A stretch of DNA of 64,000 nucleotides from Ciona intestinalis (GCF_000224145.3 NW_004190479.2:68013-132012), one strand, 5' to 3'. Positions 21,311 through 32,445 are shown, numbered from the stretch's first letter. The notes: generated by a model from the letters alone, not told the origin. Numbers and translations are program-made.

Positions 21311-21829
21311 ATGATTTATTTAAACCAACGTTTTGAAGAAATCGGACAGATGAACATTACAATAAACTTTACGTTAAAATTATACCAGAAAGTTATTTTT
21401 AAAACTAACACAATGAAAATTACATAAACAAACAAAACTTCCAAAAAGCATGAGCCAAATGCCCTTAAATCTGTTTTCAGGCCATTTTGCGAAATTTGCG
21501 GCTACTACGTATTGTTTAGGATCTGCTGTTTAATTTACGCCTAGTATTAATTTCCGATGTAAATGTGCGTGTTTATACATTTGTTTAAAATATGAACTAA
21601 TTTATTATAAAAATTAAATCACTTTCGTTTCGCTACTCTGAAAATAATTTAAATAAATTACGCAACAATGCATTTTATTAATCATCATGACGTCACGCGG
21701 TAAAAACTTATGGTGTTTCCCCTTTTTGCAACGTATCGAACATTTGGTACTCTCCCTGTTTTTATTTTCCGGATATTTAAAAAATATTTTAATCGAAAAT
21801 CTAAAACACGAACTAACCGAAACTGATTC

Positions 21830-21968
21830 ATTCTCGCATGGCGGAGCAACTACAGCGTTATAACACGGGTGTTCTGTTTTATACAACTCGTGCCCGCTTA
21901 CAAGTTACCACGTATCTTTGTCGGTAATTATTTTTGTGCAAAGATACATACGCCCACAATAAAAGTTA
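21830..21968 (-). mobile_element. SINE tail
   Basis: Reverse tail: TTATAACACGGGTGTTCTGT, ACTCGTGCCCGCTTACAAGT. A short piece of middle part (AAAGATACATACGCCCACAA) follows after an internal deletion, then (ATA)n. Confidence 0.75.
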
Positions 21969-22659
21969 TAATAATAATAATAATAACTTTTATTGGTCTC
22001 TTCGATTACGGTGGCGAAGATTTAAAAATATTTTAAACGAAAAGACAGGATATAGCGACAGCTAAATGACGTTGATACACACAATGGATACTAAGTTAAA
22101 CCCACGCAGCCTAATATATTACAATTTATCTCATTTGTTCTCATACTTTTAATATCTAGAAGTCACTTTTGAATATTAACATTACACCTTTGTCTTACTA
22201 CAATACAACTGCTCAATGTGACCAAAACGAACTGAACTAAAATGCTGTTCCGTTTTCCCATCGCTTTGGTCCTAAAAAGCGCAAGACTTCGTTTAAAACA
22301 CACTTACACTTTAAAACCGGAGCAATAATTGCTCTTGCCTCGCCAAAGCTAAATTAGTCCTTTCTGCTTGAGGCTTTAATCACAATTTGCCGTGGTTTTA
22401 TTTCCAAATTTTTATTCCACTCCCCGGTATTTATTCGATGTTTATGCTAGTTCTGCTTGATTGCGTTTTAATGCCCTACGAAAAGGTGTTTCCCCTAATG
22501 TTAAATTGTACAAAATGTTTTTGTTGTTGTTTTTAGTAAGTTATTTACGAATTTAATGTTATTTTACGCAAGTTTACAGCTCCAAATATGATGAAATGAC
22601 CAGATAATAGCATTGAATAGTTACAATTTGAAGTAATTTGTATAATTATCGTTCAAATA

Positions 22660-22670
22660 TTTTTTTACAG
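22660..22670 (+). promoter_or_regulatory. 3' splice acceptor just upstream of the AP4B1 ATG
   Basis: TTTTTTTACAG nine bases before the chosen ATG. With no coding exon upstream, it fits spliced-leader trans-splicing, known in Ciona, or a non-coding first exon. Confidence 0.6.
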
Positions 22671-22679
22671 CAACAAAAA

Positions 22680-24437
22680 ATGTCTGAATATGACTCAATG
22701 TTAATTCGGCAACGAGTTTCAAAAGTTGTTTGTTTGGATGCGAGCCACGCCGACGAAAAGTTGAAAGAATTAGAAAACTTAATCATTTCAACAAAAGGTT
22801 CCCCACCTGCTAACCCAGAAGATGTGATCGAAGAAGTCGTTCAACTTAGTCAGTTGAAAGACGTCAGGATTAAGAAACTTGTTTATTTGTATTTAACCCT
22901 TACTGTTAAAGTGAACCCAGATATTTTGCTTTTAATGACAAACTCTATATTTGGTGACACTACTGACCCAAGCCCTGTGGTTCGTTGTTGCGTGTTGGAA
23001 TCTGTGGCAAAGCTTGATATGGAGTGGGAAAAGTCAAGGGAAGTTGTTTTGTCTGTGTTGGACAAAGGTCTTCAGGATCCTGCATCAAGTGTTCGGAATT
23101 TAGCTGTCGCTGGAATTTGCAATATTTTTAAAATTCATGGAGATCATATAATGACAGATGCAAAGTATTTATTTGGTAAAGTAGTGACACTTTTACAAAA
23201 TGATCCCGATCCCACTGTAGTAGTTAACTGTGTCAGATGCATCGCTGGCTGTGATGAATCAAATAACTCAATCCAGGAATTTATTTTGTCTTTAATTGAA
23301 AGAATAAACATGTTAGACTATTGGCCAGCAGTTACTATACTAACTATAGCAAACTCAAAACTAGAATGCGAGAAATTGAGTGAAAATAATGTTTTTTCCC
23401 TCCTAAACCACCTGGATTGTCTCACCCACCCTTCCCACACAACCACACTACAGTTTGAAAGTTTTTCATTGATGTTAAAACTTTCGAAGAATCTGCCAAA
23501 TGTAAGAAAAGATTTAACGTCTCAATTTATCTCACGATATCTTAATCTGTTACCACTCAGTAGTTCTGCGTTAAAATTTACAATTCTTCAGAATTTGTTA
23601 CAATTTGCACGAGACCCAAACAACAAAACAATCTTTCAAGAAAAACTTTATTGCTTTATGTTAATATATGGCGATTCCTCTTATGTGAAAATTGCTAAAT
23701 TAGAACTTCTACTTCGCCTTACATCAGAGCAAAATGCAGACGTATTGTTTGATAACATACGTCCTTATCTACACGACAATAACCATTGTGTGGTCAGACT
23801 GGCGTTCAAAATGTTGGAGGTTTTATTTCAGTTTCTTCCTTTGAAAATATCGTATTCAATCCGTCAACTGCTAACATCTAAAAGTGAAGTTGTATTGGAG
23901 GCATGTGTGAATGTATTGGCACACCTTGTGCATCGGAATTGTGGGAATCAACCAAATATTGATATTTCCCAGCTTTTTTCATGTGAACTAACAGATCAAT
24001 TATTGGCATCGTACAACTACCTTACATCGGATGAAGCTAAATGTTCCATTGTATGTTTGATATTAAGAAACCCTGAAGAAAGACATTTAAAACAGATCAG
24101 TGAGCTATTATCCACTGAAGTTTCAAAACGTTTCGGCGAAACTGTCGTCAACTCAATGATGGCTCACTGTATATTGCGTGCTGTTGTGAATCTCTTTCTA
24201 AAATGGCCGAAATATTTTGAAAAAATGTTAAAAACTTTGTTCAGTAGAATAGTGGAGATCGGCAAGGGTGATTTATATGATTCCGTGAGACTTTATTATG
24301 GTTTTATGAAGCATGATATTGAAACAGCCAAGCATGTAGTGAACGTTACAAGTGTTACTGTGTTACCTGAAGCAAGTGAAAATATTGTTGTGGAAAATAT
24401 TACCGCTATATCGCAAATATCTTTGCCGATTACATAA
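22680..24437 (+). CDS. AP4B1: AP-4 adaptor complex subunit beta, intronless trunk
   Basis: Single open frame of 585 codons from the ATG at 22680. The frame is open further upstream, but a splice acceptor (TTTTTTTACAG) ends at 22670, so the ATG nine bases after it is preferred. AP-4 sorts cargo at the trans-Golgi network; beta4 is one of its two large subunits. Adaptin trunk motifs match human AP4B1: KKLVYLYLTLTVKVNPDI, LLMTNSIFGDTTDPSPVVR, NGL-like GLQDPASSVRNLAVAG, DPDPTVVVNCVRCI and the trunk end DSVRLYYGFMKHDIETAK. After the trunk the protein stops within about 40 residues. The appendage (ear) domain of human AP4B1 (739 residues) is not seen here or in the following 600 bp. The lack of introns contrasts with the many-exon genes around it. 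Confidence 0.92.
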   Translation: MSEYDSMLIRQRVSKVVCLDASHADEKLKELENLIISTKGSPPANPEDVIEEVVQLSQLKDVRIKKLVYLYLTLTVKVNPDILLLMTNSIFGDTTDPSPVVRCCVLESVAKLDMEWEKSREVVLSVLDKGLQDPASSVRNLAVAGICNIFKIHGDHIMTDAKYLFGKVVTLLQNDPDPTVVVNCVRCIAGCDESNNSIQEFILSLIERINMLDYWPAVTILTIANSKLECEKLSENNVFSLLNHLDCLTHPSHTTTLQFESFSLMLKLSKNLPNVRKDLTSQFISRYLNLLPLSSSALKFTILQNLLQFARDPNNKTIFQEKLYCFMLIYGDSSYVKIAKLELLLRLTSEQNADVLFDNIRPYLHDNNHCVVRLAFKMLEVLFQFLPLKISYSIRQLLTSKSEVVLEACVNVLAHLVHRNCGNQPNIDISQLFSCELTDQLLASYNYLTSDEAKCSIVCLILRNPEERHLKQISELLSTEVSKRFGETVVNSMMAHCILRAVVNLFLKWPKYFEKMLKTLFSRIVEIGKGDLYDSVRLYYGFMKHDIETAKHVVNVTSVTVLPEASENIVVENITAISQISLPIT

Positions 24438-25059
24438 GACTAAATGTTGGTGCAAACTTTGCTATCGCTGTTGCTACTAGACACAACATACCTTAGAAGC
24501 TGATTTTTGGATTGAATTTTAGTGCAAAAAAATATTTTGATATATAAAACTTTTGACAAACAAAAATTGTTAAATTTCGTAGTATTTTAGATAAATTGTT
24601 GGTTTTAAATGATTTTGTTCCAGAAACCATTTCTCCAAAATATACATTATCCCTTGTGGCAGCAGGAGCAAAATACTCATTTTACTTTTTGTGTTTATCT
24701 CTTCCACGTTACACGGGATCCATCGTTACCTCTTGTATTTACTTTGTATTTTATGCATTTTGAAATATTTATTTATTGGTGTTGGTACAAGTAGGTGCCA
24801 AACTTTTAAATCCACAGGGGAAGCAGGGATAGTTTGGCCTGTATTCCTATGAAACAACTTCTGTTGTAAGGATCACTGATTTATGTGTTATAGAAACTTT
24901 CAGAATTTCGATTTTTATTTTTTTTAATTTTGTAAACATATGAAATGGAGGGAAAGTTCGTTAATACAGTTTAGGAAACCCACCCTGCCACCCCAGGTTT
25001 GGCACCTATATTGGTACATGGCCCACAACTTAACTATGTTTGTTGGGATATTTTTACAG
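24438..25059. other. AP4B1-FN3KRP intergenic
   Basis: About 620 bp with no AATAAA that I can see. Its distal part is taken up by foldback element B (24792-25008). A splice acceptor TTTTTACAG ends at 25059. Confidence 0.5.
24792..25008. mobile_element. Foldback element B, near-complete 217-bp copy
   Basis: The ends TAGGTGCCAAAC and GTTTGGCACCTA are perfect inverted repeats. Inside them lie imperfect inner repeats, CAGGGGAAGCAGGGATAG and CACCCTGCCACCCCAGG. It has no coding capacity, so it is a MITE-like non-autonomous DNA element. It ends about 50 bp before the FN3KRP splice acceptor. Confidence 0.8.
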
Positions 25060-25070
25060 ATTATGTTAGG

Positions 25071-26559
25071 ATGGAAGAAGCATTGAGGGAGGAGTTGGGA
25101 TGCGGAGATGTTCGATCCCTGGGAGCAGGAGGAAGTGGATGCATCAGCTCAGCCGATGTTTATCTTTGTGATGGAAGGAAAGTCTTCGTGAAAAAGAATT
25201 CGAAGCCAGAAGCAAGGTATGGAAGGTTTGGGGTGATGTTTAGCCACGCGAGGATAAACATGTCTCATACCCCAAGCAAGGAAATAAAACATTTCAGAAC
25301 ATATTTATTCTACAATGAAACAGTTCTGCAAGGTAATTTTTATCAATGGAACCAAAGACACATACAGCCACAATAGTAGCAGCATTGAGCTTTGAACCTG
25401 TTATTTATACAATGATATTCATTTATACATAAGTAACCTGGTAATAAAATGTAGAATTGGAACCCGGGATTCATAGGTTATTCCAACCCAAGCTAAGTCT
25501 TTTTTCATAAAGTTGAACCAAGTATTTGTTCTTACTAACGAGATTGCTTTGTTTCAGGATAATGTTTGACGGGGAATCTGCAGGATTGAGCGCGATTCAT
25601 GAAACACAAACCATTAAAGTTCCCAAACCATTGAAAGTGTTTGATCACAATGGCTGTTGTTACCTAGCAATGGAGCATTATGACATGCGGTCACTTCATC
25701 AACAGGCTGAAAGTAATTTGTTTGTAAGTTGAAATATTGACGCGAGGTGAAAAACCAAGGAGGCGAAAAATGTTACTTAGCCAGTGTAATATTATCAAGA
25801 ATAAAGATGTTGTGTGGATGATTTTTGCCGTTTTTGCATTGTATATAAAGATAATCCACAAAGTTACATTCGTGGTAACTCGTAAGCGGGCACAAGGTGT
25901 ATGATTTGATATTCCACCAATAAACAATTCACTTTTCCTTAGACTTTGGAGCCAAGTTAGCAAAGTTGCATCTGAGCAACAAAGTGAAGATCGTGAAAAG
26001 TTTGAAAAGTTCTGGATTTGTTGGGAAACGTGAAGAAGGCGTTCGGTCGTTTGGGTTTGAGGTTTATACATGTTGTGGGATAATTGCCATGCCCAATGAT
26101 TGGAGCTCTAACTGGTTGGAGTTTTATGCAAGGAATAGATTGAAAGCACAACTTGATTTAGTTGAGAAGAACTATCAAGACAGAGAGGCTTTGGAGTTGT
26201 GGCCACAAGTTGAAAGAAACCTTCATAAACTGATTCCTGTGGGTTTAGAAATAACCCCAGCGTTGTTACATGGTGATCTATGGAGTGGAAACACAGCTGA
26301 GGTTGATGGTGAACCTTGTGTATACGACCCTGCGTGTTTGTACGGTCACCATGAGTTTGATTTATCTATAGCTCGCATGTTTGGTGGTCTACCACGTAAA
26401 GTCTTCGCCGCCTACCATGGGGTTATACCACAAGATAAAGGGTTTGAAGATAGACAGAAGTTGTATCAGTTGTTTCATTATTTAAATCACTGGAACCACT
26501 TTGGGGGTGGATACCGTGGACAATCAATTGCTATTATGAAACAATTAGCAAAATTGTGA
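25071..26559 (+). CDS. FN3KRP: Fructosamine-3-kinase-related protein (ketosamine-3-kinase)
   Basis: Three exons, 25071-25216, 25558-25712 and 25943-26559, give 305 codons plus stop (human about 309). Donor choice in exon 2 (GAAA|GTAATT) is set by phase and by one-to-one alignment with human FN3KRP. The enzyme phosphorylates the sugar of glycated lysines (ribulosamine or psicosamine adducts), which then break down and free the protein. Features: glycine-rich GAGGSGCIS near the N-terminus, the ATP-site Lys in VFVKKN, catalytic HGDLWSGN (210-217), metal-binding YDPA (228-231), and the conserved end LYQLFHYLNHWNHFG. A splice acceptor lies 11 bases before the ATG. An AATAAA overlaps the last base of the stop codon (26559-26564). 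Confidence 0.95.
25855..25908 (+). mobile_element. SINE tail fragment in FN3KRP intron 2
   Basis: Forward piece: CCACAAAGTTACATTCGTGG, TAACTCGTAAGCGGGCACAA and GGTGTATGA. It ends about 30 bp before the exon 3 acceptor. Confidence 0.7.
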
Positions 26560-27734
26560 ATAAAAATTTAAATATTAGCTTTGAAAATAATAGGTTTTTG
26601 TAATTTCTTTAATATCTGAATTAACTCATAAATCCAAAAAATCTCCTCTACACAATCAATCACGTATTAAATTCACCAAAACAATGTTACAACAGTTGCA
26701 GCACTTTTTTGAGTATTAAACCATGATTTTAATAAGTTTAATTGGTTGTCATCTGAATTAACTTATAGTACAGCCTTATAGTTTTGGTTTTATTAATTTC
26801 TACCTATACAATACACATGGGTGTTGTTGCATTCCTCACAAAGTGGCTTAATGAAACCTAATAAGTTTTTTTCCCATGAGGGTGCAGTGTTTAGTTTCAT
26901 GATGTTATTCCTATAAAGTTCAGTGCACCTCTACTTCATGTGCATGCATGCTGTTTAAATCATTTTGTTGCTAATTTCCTTTTTATGTTTTAATTTATTT
27001 GATCTTTGTTGTCATATCGGAAGAGATAAAATTTATGTTAATTATTTTATGCCAACAGTTTAACTGCATTCACGTTCAATAAAAGAAATCATAAAATGAA
27101 AGTGTCTTTTTAATCCAATGATTGATTTTTTGCTATTTTAAGGGACCTATTCATGGTTGTTCTAAGACACTTATAGCTCCAACCCAGTGGTCAATAATGG
27201 ATTGTCAAAAATATCAGCGACATTAAAACTTCTTTCACCAAAAAATATTCTCATCTTGTGCATTGAGTTAGAATTAAAACACTAAAGTTATAATTTCAAA
27301 AAGCACTGTATGTGTGTTGTAACAGGATGATAAACAAGTGACATTATTCATATATACGCAATAAACTAAAAATAGTCCATTAGTGGATATTACATATCCG
27401 AAAAAAATACAATTAATTGAAATCAGTCGGCAAATCAATCAAGACACATTGCATTCAAATACTCTACCAGGGCTAATATATACATTGGTACCTATGGTAT
27501 GAAAGTAATTATATTATACCAACATTAACCCTGACGAAGTCTTGTCTATAGCAGAATGTTGGTATAAAAAAGATTATATTTTTATATTATGTAAGTTCAC
27601 ACATTATATCCAATTGGAATAAAACAACGGGACATTTATAAAGACAATTTATACAATATATACTAACATTATACTCTGGAAGTGTTATAAAAGTGTGTTA
27701 TGTATATAAAACAGGGATTGAACTGAGTTGTTTA

Positions 27735-28010
27735 TGAAACATGGTCAATGTCACAACAGCATAGCAAGAGACCCAGGATGTAGGCCAGAGTTGGCCCATA
27801 CCCCATGTGTTTCTTACAGTTTTAATATTGCGCTACAAAATCCCAAATATATATTTATCTTAATAGCCATATATTTAAGTGAAAATTGATGTATCTGAAA
27901 CATGGTTGATATACAACACAGCATAGCCAAGAGATCTGGTATGTAAGCCAGAGTTGGCCCATGTGTTTCATACAGTTTTAATATTGCGTTACAAAATCCC
28001 AAATTTATTT
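27735..28010. repeat. Tandem duplication, about 160-bp period
   Basis: Two diverged copies, each with GAAACATGGT, CAGCATAGC, GGCCAGAGTTGGCCCATA or its variant, TACAGTTTTAATATTGCG and TACAAAATCCCAAAT. A related piece (TTTAGGCCAGAGTTGTCCC) is at about 10590 in a TRMT1 intron, so the parent sequence is dispersed. Confidence 0.75.
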
Positions 28011-28766
28011 TTAAATCCCAATAACTGTATAATTAAGCGGGATTTGAAACCAGATTGAATCCAACAATACAAAGTTACTGAGCAACTTAAGAACAGCAGC
28101 CAACGGATATAAATTATTTATTTATTTCACAATGTGGCATCTATATGTATTCTGTAATCTAATATATAAGGAATATAAGTTATGTATAAGTAACTGCCGG
28201 ATTTGTATATAGATGGTTCTTATACTGCTATCAATGCTATGAAGTAAAAATCAATGAAAAAACCTGTGAATTGTTTTTTACCCTTAACTACATTTTTGAC
28301 AGGTAGTTTTACTAAGTTTCAACAAAACAATAACTTTAAATTGGTTGCGCCACTTTTCACATGTGTTTATATAAGTTAAATTGTATTTAACTGAAACTAA
28401 GGTATTTCTGACAGTACAACATCGCTAATCAAATATCTGTACCAGATCTTTAATTGAAATTCACTTTGAAAGCAAGATTGCGTTTACAACAAATTGAAAC
28501 TAAAGTCTGCAAACTCACAAATGCTGAAATTTGATGTTACAACAAATCTATTATTATAATAACGAATGTAATGGTAAAATAACACTGTGTATTGCTACTA
28601 GTGCATTAATATGATAAATATATAACGTTGAAGCACGCATGCAACATACACATAACAGCAGGGCTGGATTTCAGTTAGAACTCTGTTCTAAAAGCTAAAA
28701 AAATCCTTATTTTAATTGTAGTCAACTAAAAAAAGATTGCAAAAAAATCAATTACTTTGTTCTCTG

Positions 28767-28920
28767 AATCGTAGGTGGCAAAAACAAAGGGGAGGCAGGG
28801 ATAGTTGGACACAATCCCAAAAATAATAACAATTTATTGTGTGTAATGTTTACTTATTAATGTAAGTGCGGAACAATTTTAAGGTTGGCCTGCCCACCCT
28901 GTCACCCCAGGTTTCTGAAT
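28767..28920. mobile_element. Foldback element B copy
   Basis: Starts CGTAGGTGGCAAAAACAAAG, GGGAGGCAGGGATAGTTGG and ends CTGCCCACCCTGTCACCCCA, GG. The inner inverted repeats are clear; the outer ones are degraded. Confidence 0.65.
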
Positions 28921-29503
28921 TAACTTTTAGTTTCCGAAGCTCTGGTTTTAGAAACCCAGCCCTACATTGCAGACTCATTATACTTGCTTATAAGTCTCAG
29001 TGTTACAAATGTACCTTCATATTTTAAATGAATAAAACCTAAATGAACTTGTTGTGTTGGCAGCTTGAAACAAAACTATGATCTTTAATTTACATTTTTA
29101 CAAAAATAATGTTTAGTTTGATGTCAGAGATAAAACGAGTCAAAGTTAACATTTTAGTCACTGAGTTTCTGGTAAAAATATAAGATTTATTGAAAACAAT
29201 TTTTTGTTTGTGATATAGGGCGCCATAAGTTCCAAACTTTTTGAATGCAGGGGGGTACCTAACATGGCCACTTAAAGACTTTTGTGTACCCTTGCATTCC
29301 AGAGGTTAGGTGCTTATGGGTCAACCATAGAGCTGATACCCAGATAGTGTCACTCGCTTTAATAAATCTTAGGTTAATTTTACCAGAACAGCAGTTTCTA
29401 AAACATATTATTACTGGCAGCAACAACAGCAGAAGAAGAATATTATACTGCCTCAAGCAGGTGTATAAGTTTACAGCTGCCATAAATAAGCGACAAGCGT
29501 AAC

Positions 29504-31654
29504 TTATATATATACTGGGTGTTCTTGCCCAGTCAACAGCCTATACATCATGGCTGGCATTGTTTTCATTTGTATCTCACCCACTGAAGATACAAGCATA
29601 TGCACAATACGTTCATGTGGTATTGCCACCACACTCATGCCATTTATTTCAATAATACGATGCCCAACCCTCACCCCGCCCCTCTCAGCTATTCCACCTC
29701 TCATCAAACTGCATATAATCCCATCCTGTACAGAGAACCCGAGTTGGTACTTGAGGTCAGGCCTCTTAATCAGCACAGTCACAACAGGTGGGCATGATAC
29801 AATGTTCAGCCTTGCAAGACTTTGTCCCTTTAAACCTTTAATGATGCTTTGGCAAGTGGTTAGTGGCAAGCCAACAAGACTGGTTGAATTTACGCTCATT
29901 ATTTGATCTCCAATGCTCAGTTTTCCGGACCTTTCCGCTGGACCTCCGTGTTGTAAATTAGCGAGAATGACAGTTGGGACGATCGACCCCCACCCGGATT
30001 CCACGACCACAACACCCAGTGCTTCTCCTTTTGTCTTTTCAATCCAAACATCTTTAACATTCTCCCTCCTCGAGTAGTGCACCAGATCATCATGGTACAT
30101 TTCCTGCATATCAAGCAACTCATTGAACGCAGCCGGAGTTAATGTTTGCGGCTCAATCCCGTTAGAAGTTAAAAATTGCTGGTAAGCGACGCTAAAAGCT
30201 TGCCCGATAGCCTGTGCCATGATTCTCGCATCTCCTGAAGTAAATACATGGCAGATAACTTTATAAGCACGACTGGGCTTTGGTTCCCTCATTAACTTCG
30301 GCTCCTCGGAATCATTTTTCGGTAATCTTCTTCTCGCCATGACAACCAACAAAGTGCCGATATCAGCAATATATGATATCGACCTCAAAGTGTGGTCCAT
30401 CATTGTCTCTTGCGTGTCTGCATTCAATACTTTCACTCGGTCAATAGAAACAAACAGATCAACTTCAACACTTGGTTGCGATTCACCTTCCGGAGCTTTG
30501 ATGCGATTGACGGCCTCTTGCGCTTGTAACATCCTTGCTGTCTTGCCAGGATTCTTCTCAGAGTGAAGTTGAGTCGAACCAAGATAATTCGCAGTGAAAA
30601 TTATCCCGTCAATCAAATCCTCTGCTTCACATGGGCCTGGCACGTTAAGCACTGGGTTGTGGGGGGTTTGTGTGGGGGTGGGTGCGTCTTCCTTTATATG
30701 GTGGGCGGACTCGGATCTTGGGACGGCAGACTCAATACTTTTAGTTGGTTGCACTGAAGTAGAAGGTGCTGATATACTTGTGGTTTTAGTAGGAGCCATT
30801 TTAACCCATGGGTCATCAGCTACAGGTTCATGGTTAGAATCAATCTTCGCTTGTTGCACAGCTGCTTCAATGTCCTCTACTCCCGCACAACTGTCGCAAT
30901 CGTAAGATATTCTTTTCACAGGTACATTTGGCATCAATTCAAACATAGGGCGTTCATCATGTCCATTCACCTCCTGTTTTGCCCAAATATCACTCGACTC
31001 TTGGGCTGGCGAATCATGTTGCACTGTTGGTTCACTATTTTGAACATAATCTGGATTTTTAGCAACTGTTTGCTGCAGCTGCCATGGACTGTCTTCTGGT
31101 TGTTCGATATTATTAAAAGGAATAATAGTAGGTAGTGATGTAAGTTCAACAGGCTGCACAGTTTTCATCGGCGAATATTGTTCAACCAATTTTGCTTCGG
31201 GTTGAATTAAAATATCTGCGTTTTCATTCTTTTCATATATTTCATCGTTTATTGAAACATTATTATCAACCGACTCTATTTCATCTGGTGTTTCATCAAA
31301 ACATTCCTTTGTCAATTTCGCTTCAGATAAATTTAAAGAGTCATACTGCCTAGCCAGCCCATGTAAATTGTCATGTTCATCTGGATCCGAACATAACTTT
31401 GATTTCACATCACTTGTGTCTGTATAAACTACATCAGAAGTTTCTGTTTCCAACAAATACTCATTTTCACTAACTTCATCTTCATTTAATTCATCCTGAG
31501 CCACAGTTTCAACTTCATCAATATTATTTTCCGAATCGACAGTCGTGTTCAATAAATTCTCTTCTTCATTGTTGTTCAAAACTTCCACACTTTCGTTGTC
31601 GTTAATTAAAACCCCACCTAACTTTTCAGTGAAATCAGCGAGTGGTTCCTCCAT
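29504..31654 (-). CDS. APBA: Mint/X11 adaptor (amyloid precursor protein-binding family A), intronless
   Basis: One uninterrupted frame of 716 codons on the minus strand, starting at the ATG at 31654. The frame is open for 25 more codons upstream, but those come from SINE sequence and lie before a splice acceptor (TTTAG ending near 31671), so they are left out. The first 340 or so residues are acidic and low complexity. A PTB domain follows (about 350-525; [28 protein letters not shown]). PDZ1 (about 540-625; [19 protein letters not shown]) and PDZ2 (about 635-710; [19 protein letters not shown]) come next. The end [14 protein letters not shown] is the conserved Mint C-terminus, which folds back on a PDZ domain. 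Mints bind APP-type NPxY tails and take part in synaptic and secretory traffic. Vertebrate APBA genes have many introns; none is seen here. Confidence 0.93.
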   Translation of the reverse strand: MEEPLADFTEKLGGVLINDNESVEVLNNNEEENLLNTTVDSENNIDEVETVAQDELNEDEVSENEYLLETETSDVVYTDTSDVKSKLCSDPDEHDNLHGLARQYDSLNLSEAKLTKECFDETPDEIESVDNNVSINDEIYEKNENADILIQPEAKLVEQYSPMKTVQPVELTSLPTIIPFNNIEQPEDSPWQLQQTVAKNPDYVQNSEPTVQHDSPAQESSDIWAKQEVNGHDERPMFELMPNVPVKRISYDCDSCAGVEDIEAAVQQAKIDSNHEPVADDPWVKMAPTKTTSISAPSTSVQPTKSIESAVPRSESAHHIKEDAPTPTQTPHNPVLNVPGPCEAEDLIDGIIFTANYLGSTQLHSEKNPGKTARMLQAQEAVNRIKAPEGESQPSVEVDLFVSIDRVKVLNADTQETMMDHTLRSISYIADIGTLLVVMARRRLPKNDSEEPKLMREPKPSRAYKVICHVFTSGDARIMAQAIGQAFSVAYQQFLTSNGIEPQTLTPAAFNELLDMQEMYHDDLVHYSRRENVKDVWIEKTKGEALGVVVVESGWGSIVPTVILANLQHGGPAERSGKLSIGDQIMSVNSTSLVGLPLTTCQSIIKGLKGQSLARLNIVSCPPVVTVLIKRPDLKYQLGFSVQDGIICSLMRGGIAERGGVRVGHRIIEINGMSVVAIPHERIVHMLVSSVGEIQMKTMPAMMYRLLTGQEHPVYI

Positions 31655-31702
31655 TGTAACTAATATTTGGCAGCTAAAGATATAAAACAATGATAAATCG
31701 AA

Positions 31703-31880
31703 CTTATTTATCCTCGCATGGCGGGGCAACGACAGCCGTTATAACACGGGTGTTCTGTTTCATACACCTCGTGCCCGCTTACAAGTTACCACGTAAGTAA
31801 CTTTGTAGGTGATTGTTTTTCTGTGATTTAAGCAACTAATTCTTGACAACTGGGTTGAACAATCACTATTAAGTGTTTTA
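31703..31880 (-). mobile_element. SINE at the 5' edge of APBA
   Basis: Reverse copy with a tail close to consensus: AACTTATTTATCCTCGCATG, GCGGGGCAACGACAGCCGTT, ATAACACGGGTGTTCTGTTT. It starts about 50 bp upstream of the APBA ATG and ends in eroded middle sequence. Confidence 0.85.
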
Positions 31881-32404
31881 CAAATCTGTTGTTGACTGAC
31901 ACCCCACAACATCCAGCCTATGAATCCTTACACTTGTACAAAATGACATTACAACATTGTATTGATTTTTGGGCCTAATGGATTACATCTCTTAAAACCA
32001 AACAATTCAGGCGGACGATAATACATGGGCCCACTGCCGTGATCATATAAAAAATCATTAAAAGTAGTAGTTTTACTCATAAAGTGTGGTTTAACGACTG
32101 TCGTTTTAATGTTAATTCACTTATTTTCGTTGTTTTATTTAACTTGATCTTTGTTACTGTATTCAAAGAAAATACAAGTCCTAATATATAGGCTATGTTC
32201 CCCTTTGTATATTCTATATAAACAAGTATTATAACTCTGGTAATACGTACACTTTAATACCATTTTCGCCGTGCCTTGCACCATACTCTCATACTCTATG
32301 TACTTTTTCTTGCCATTTTACGTACTTTCTTTTTGTCGCTACTTTTCGTTCTAAACACCATTTTTGATGTGTCTGCAGTTCTGTGTACATAAATGAATCA
32401 CGCT

Positions 32405-32445
32405 TGGTTTCCTCGCTTATAGCGCAGTTGGTTCGTGTTGCGCGT
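32405..32445 (+). other. tRNA-Met-like fragment
   Basis: CCTCGCTTATAGCGCAGTTG followed by GTTCGTGTTGCGCGTC resembles the 5' half of an elongator tRNA-Met (A box TAGCGCAGTTGG). No matching 3' half or B box follows, so it is at most a fragment or a SINE head. Confidence 0.3.

Larger units (their letters stand above)
21311..22670. other. Intergenic upstream of AP4B1
   Basis: No gene recognised. It holds one reverse SINE tail (21830-21968), an (ATA)n run near 21970 and TGACGTCA at 21688. The last bases (TTTTTTTACAG, ending 22670) form the splice acceptor before AP4B1. Confidence 0.5.
26560..29503. other. Intergenic between converging FN3KRP and APBA
   Basis: Nearly 3 kb without a recognisable gene. 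It holds a diverged tandem duplication (27735-28010), foldback element B remnants (28767-28920 and about 29206-29320) and a short SINE scrap near 27175. A possible second FN3KRP poly(A) signal (AATAAA) is near 27078. A candidate APBA signal (AATAAA on the minus strand) is at 29186-29191. Confidence 0.5.

Noticed and set aside
29550-31135. Plus-strand ORFs of up to 118 codons
   Set aside because: Antisense to the APBA coding frame, which has clear PTB and PDZ domains.
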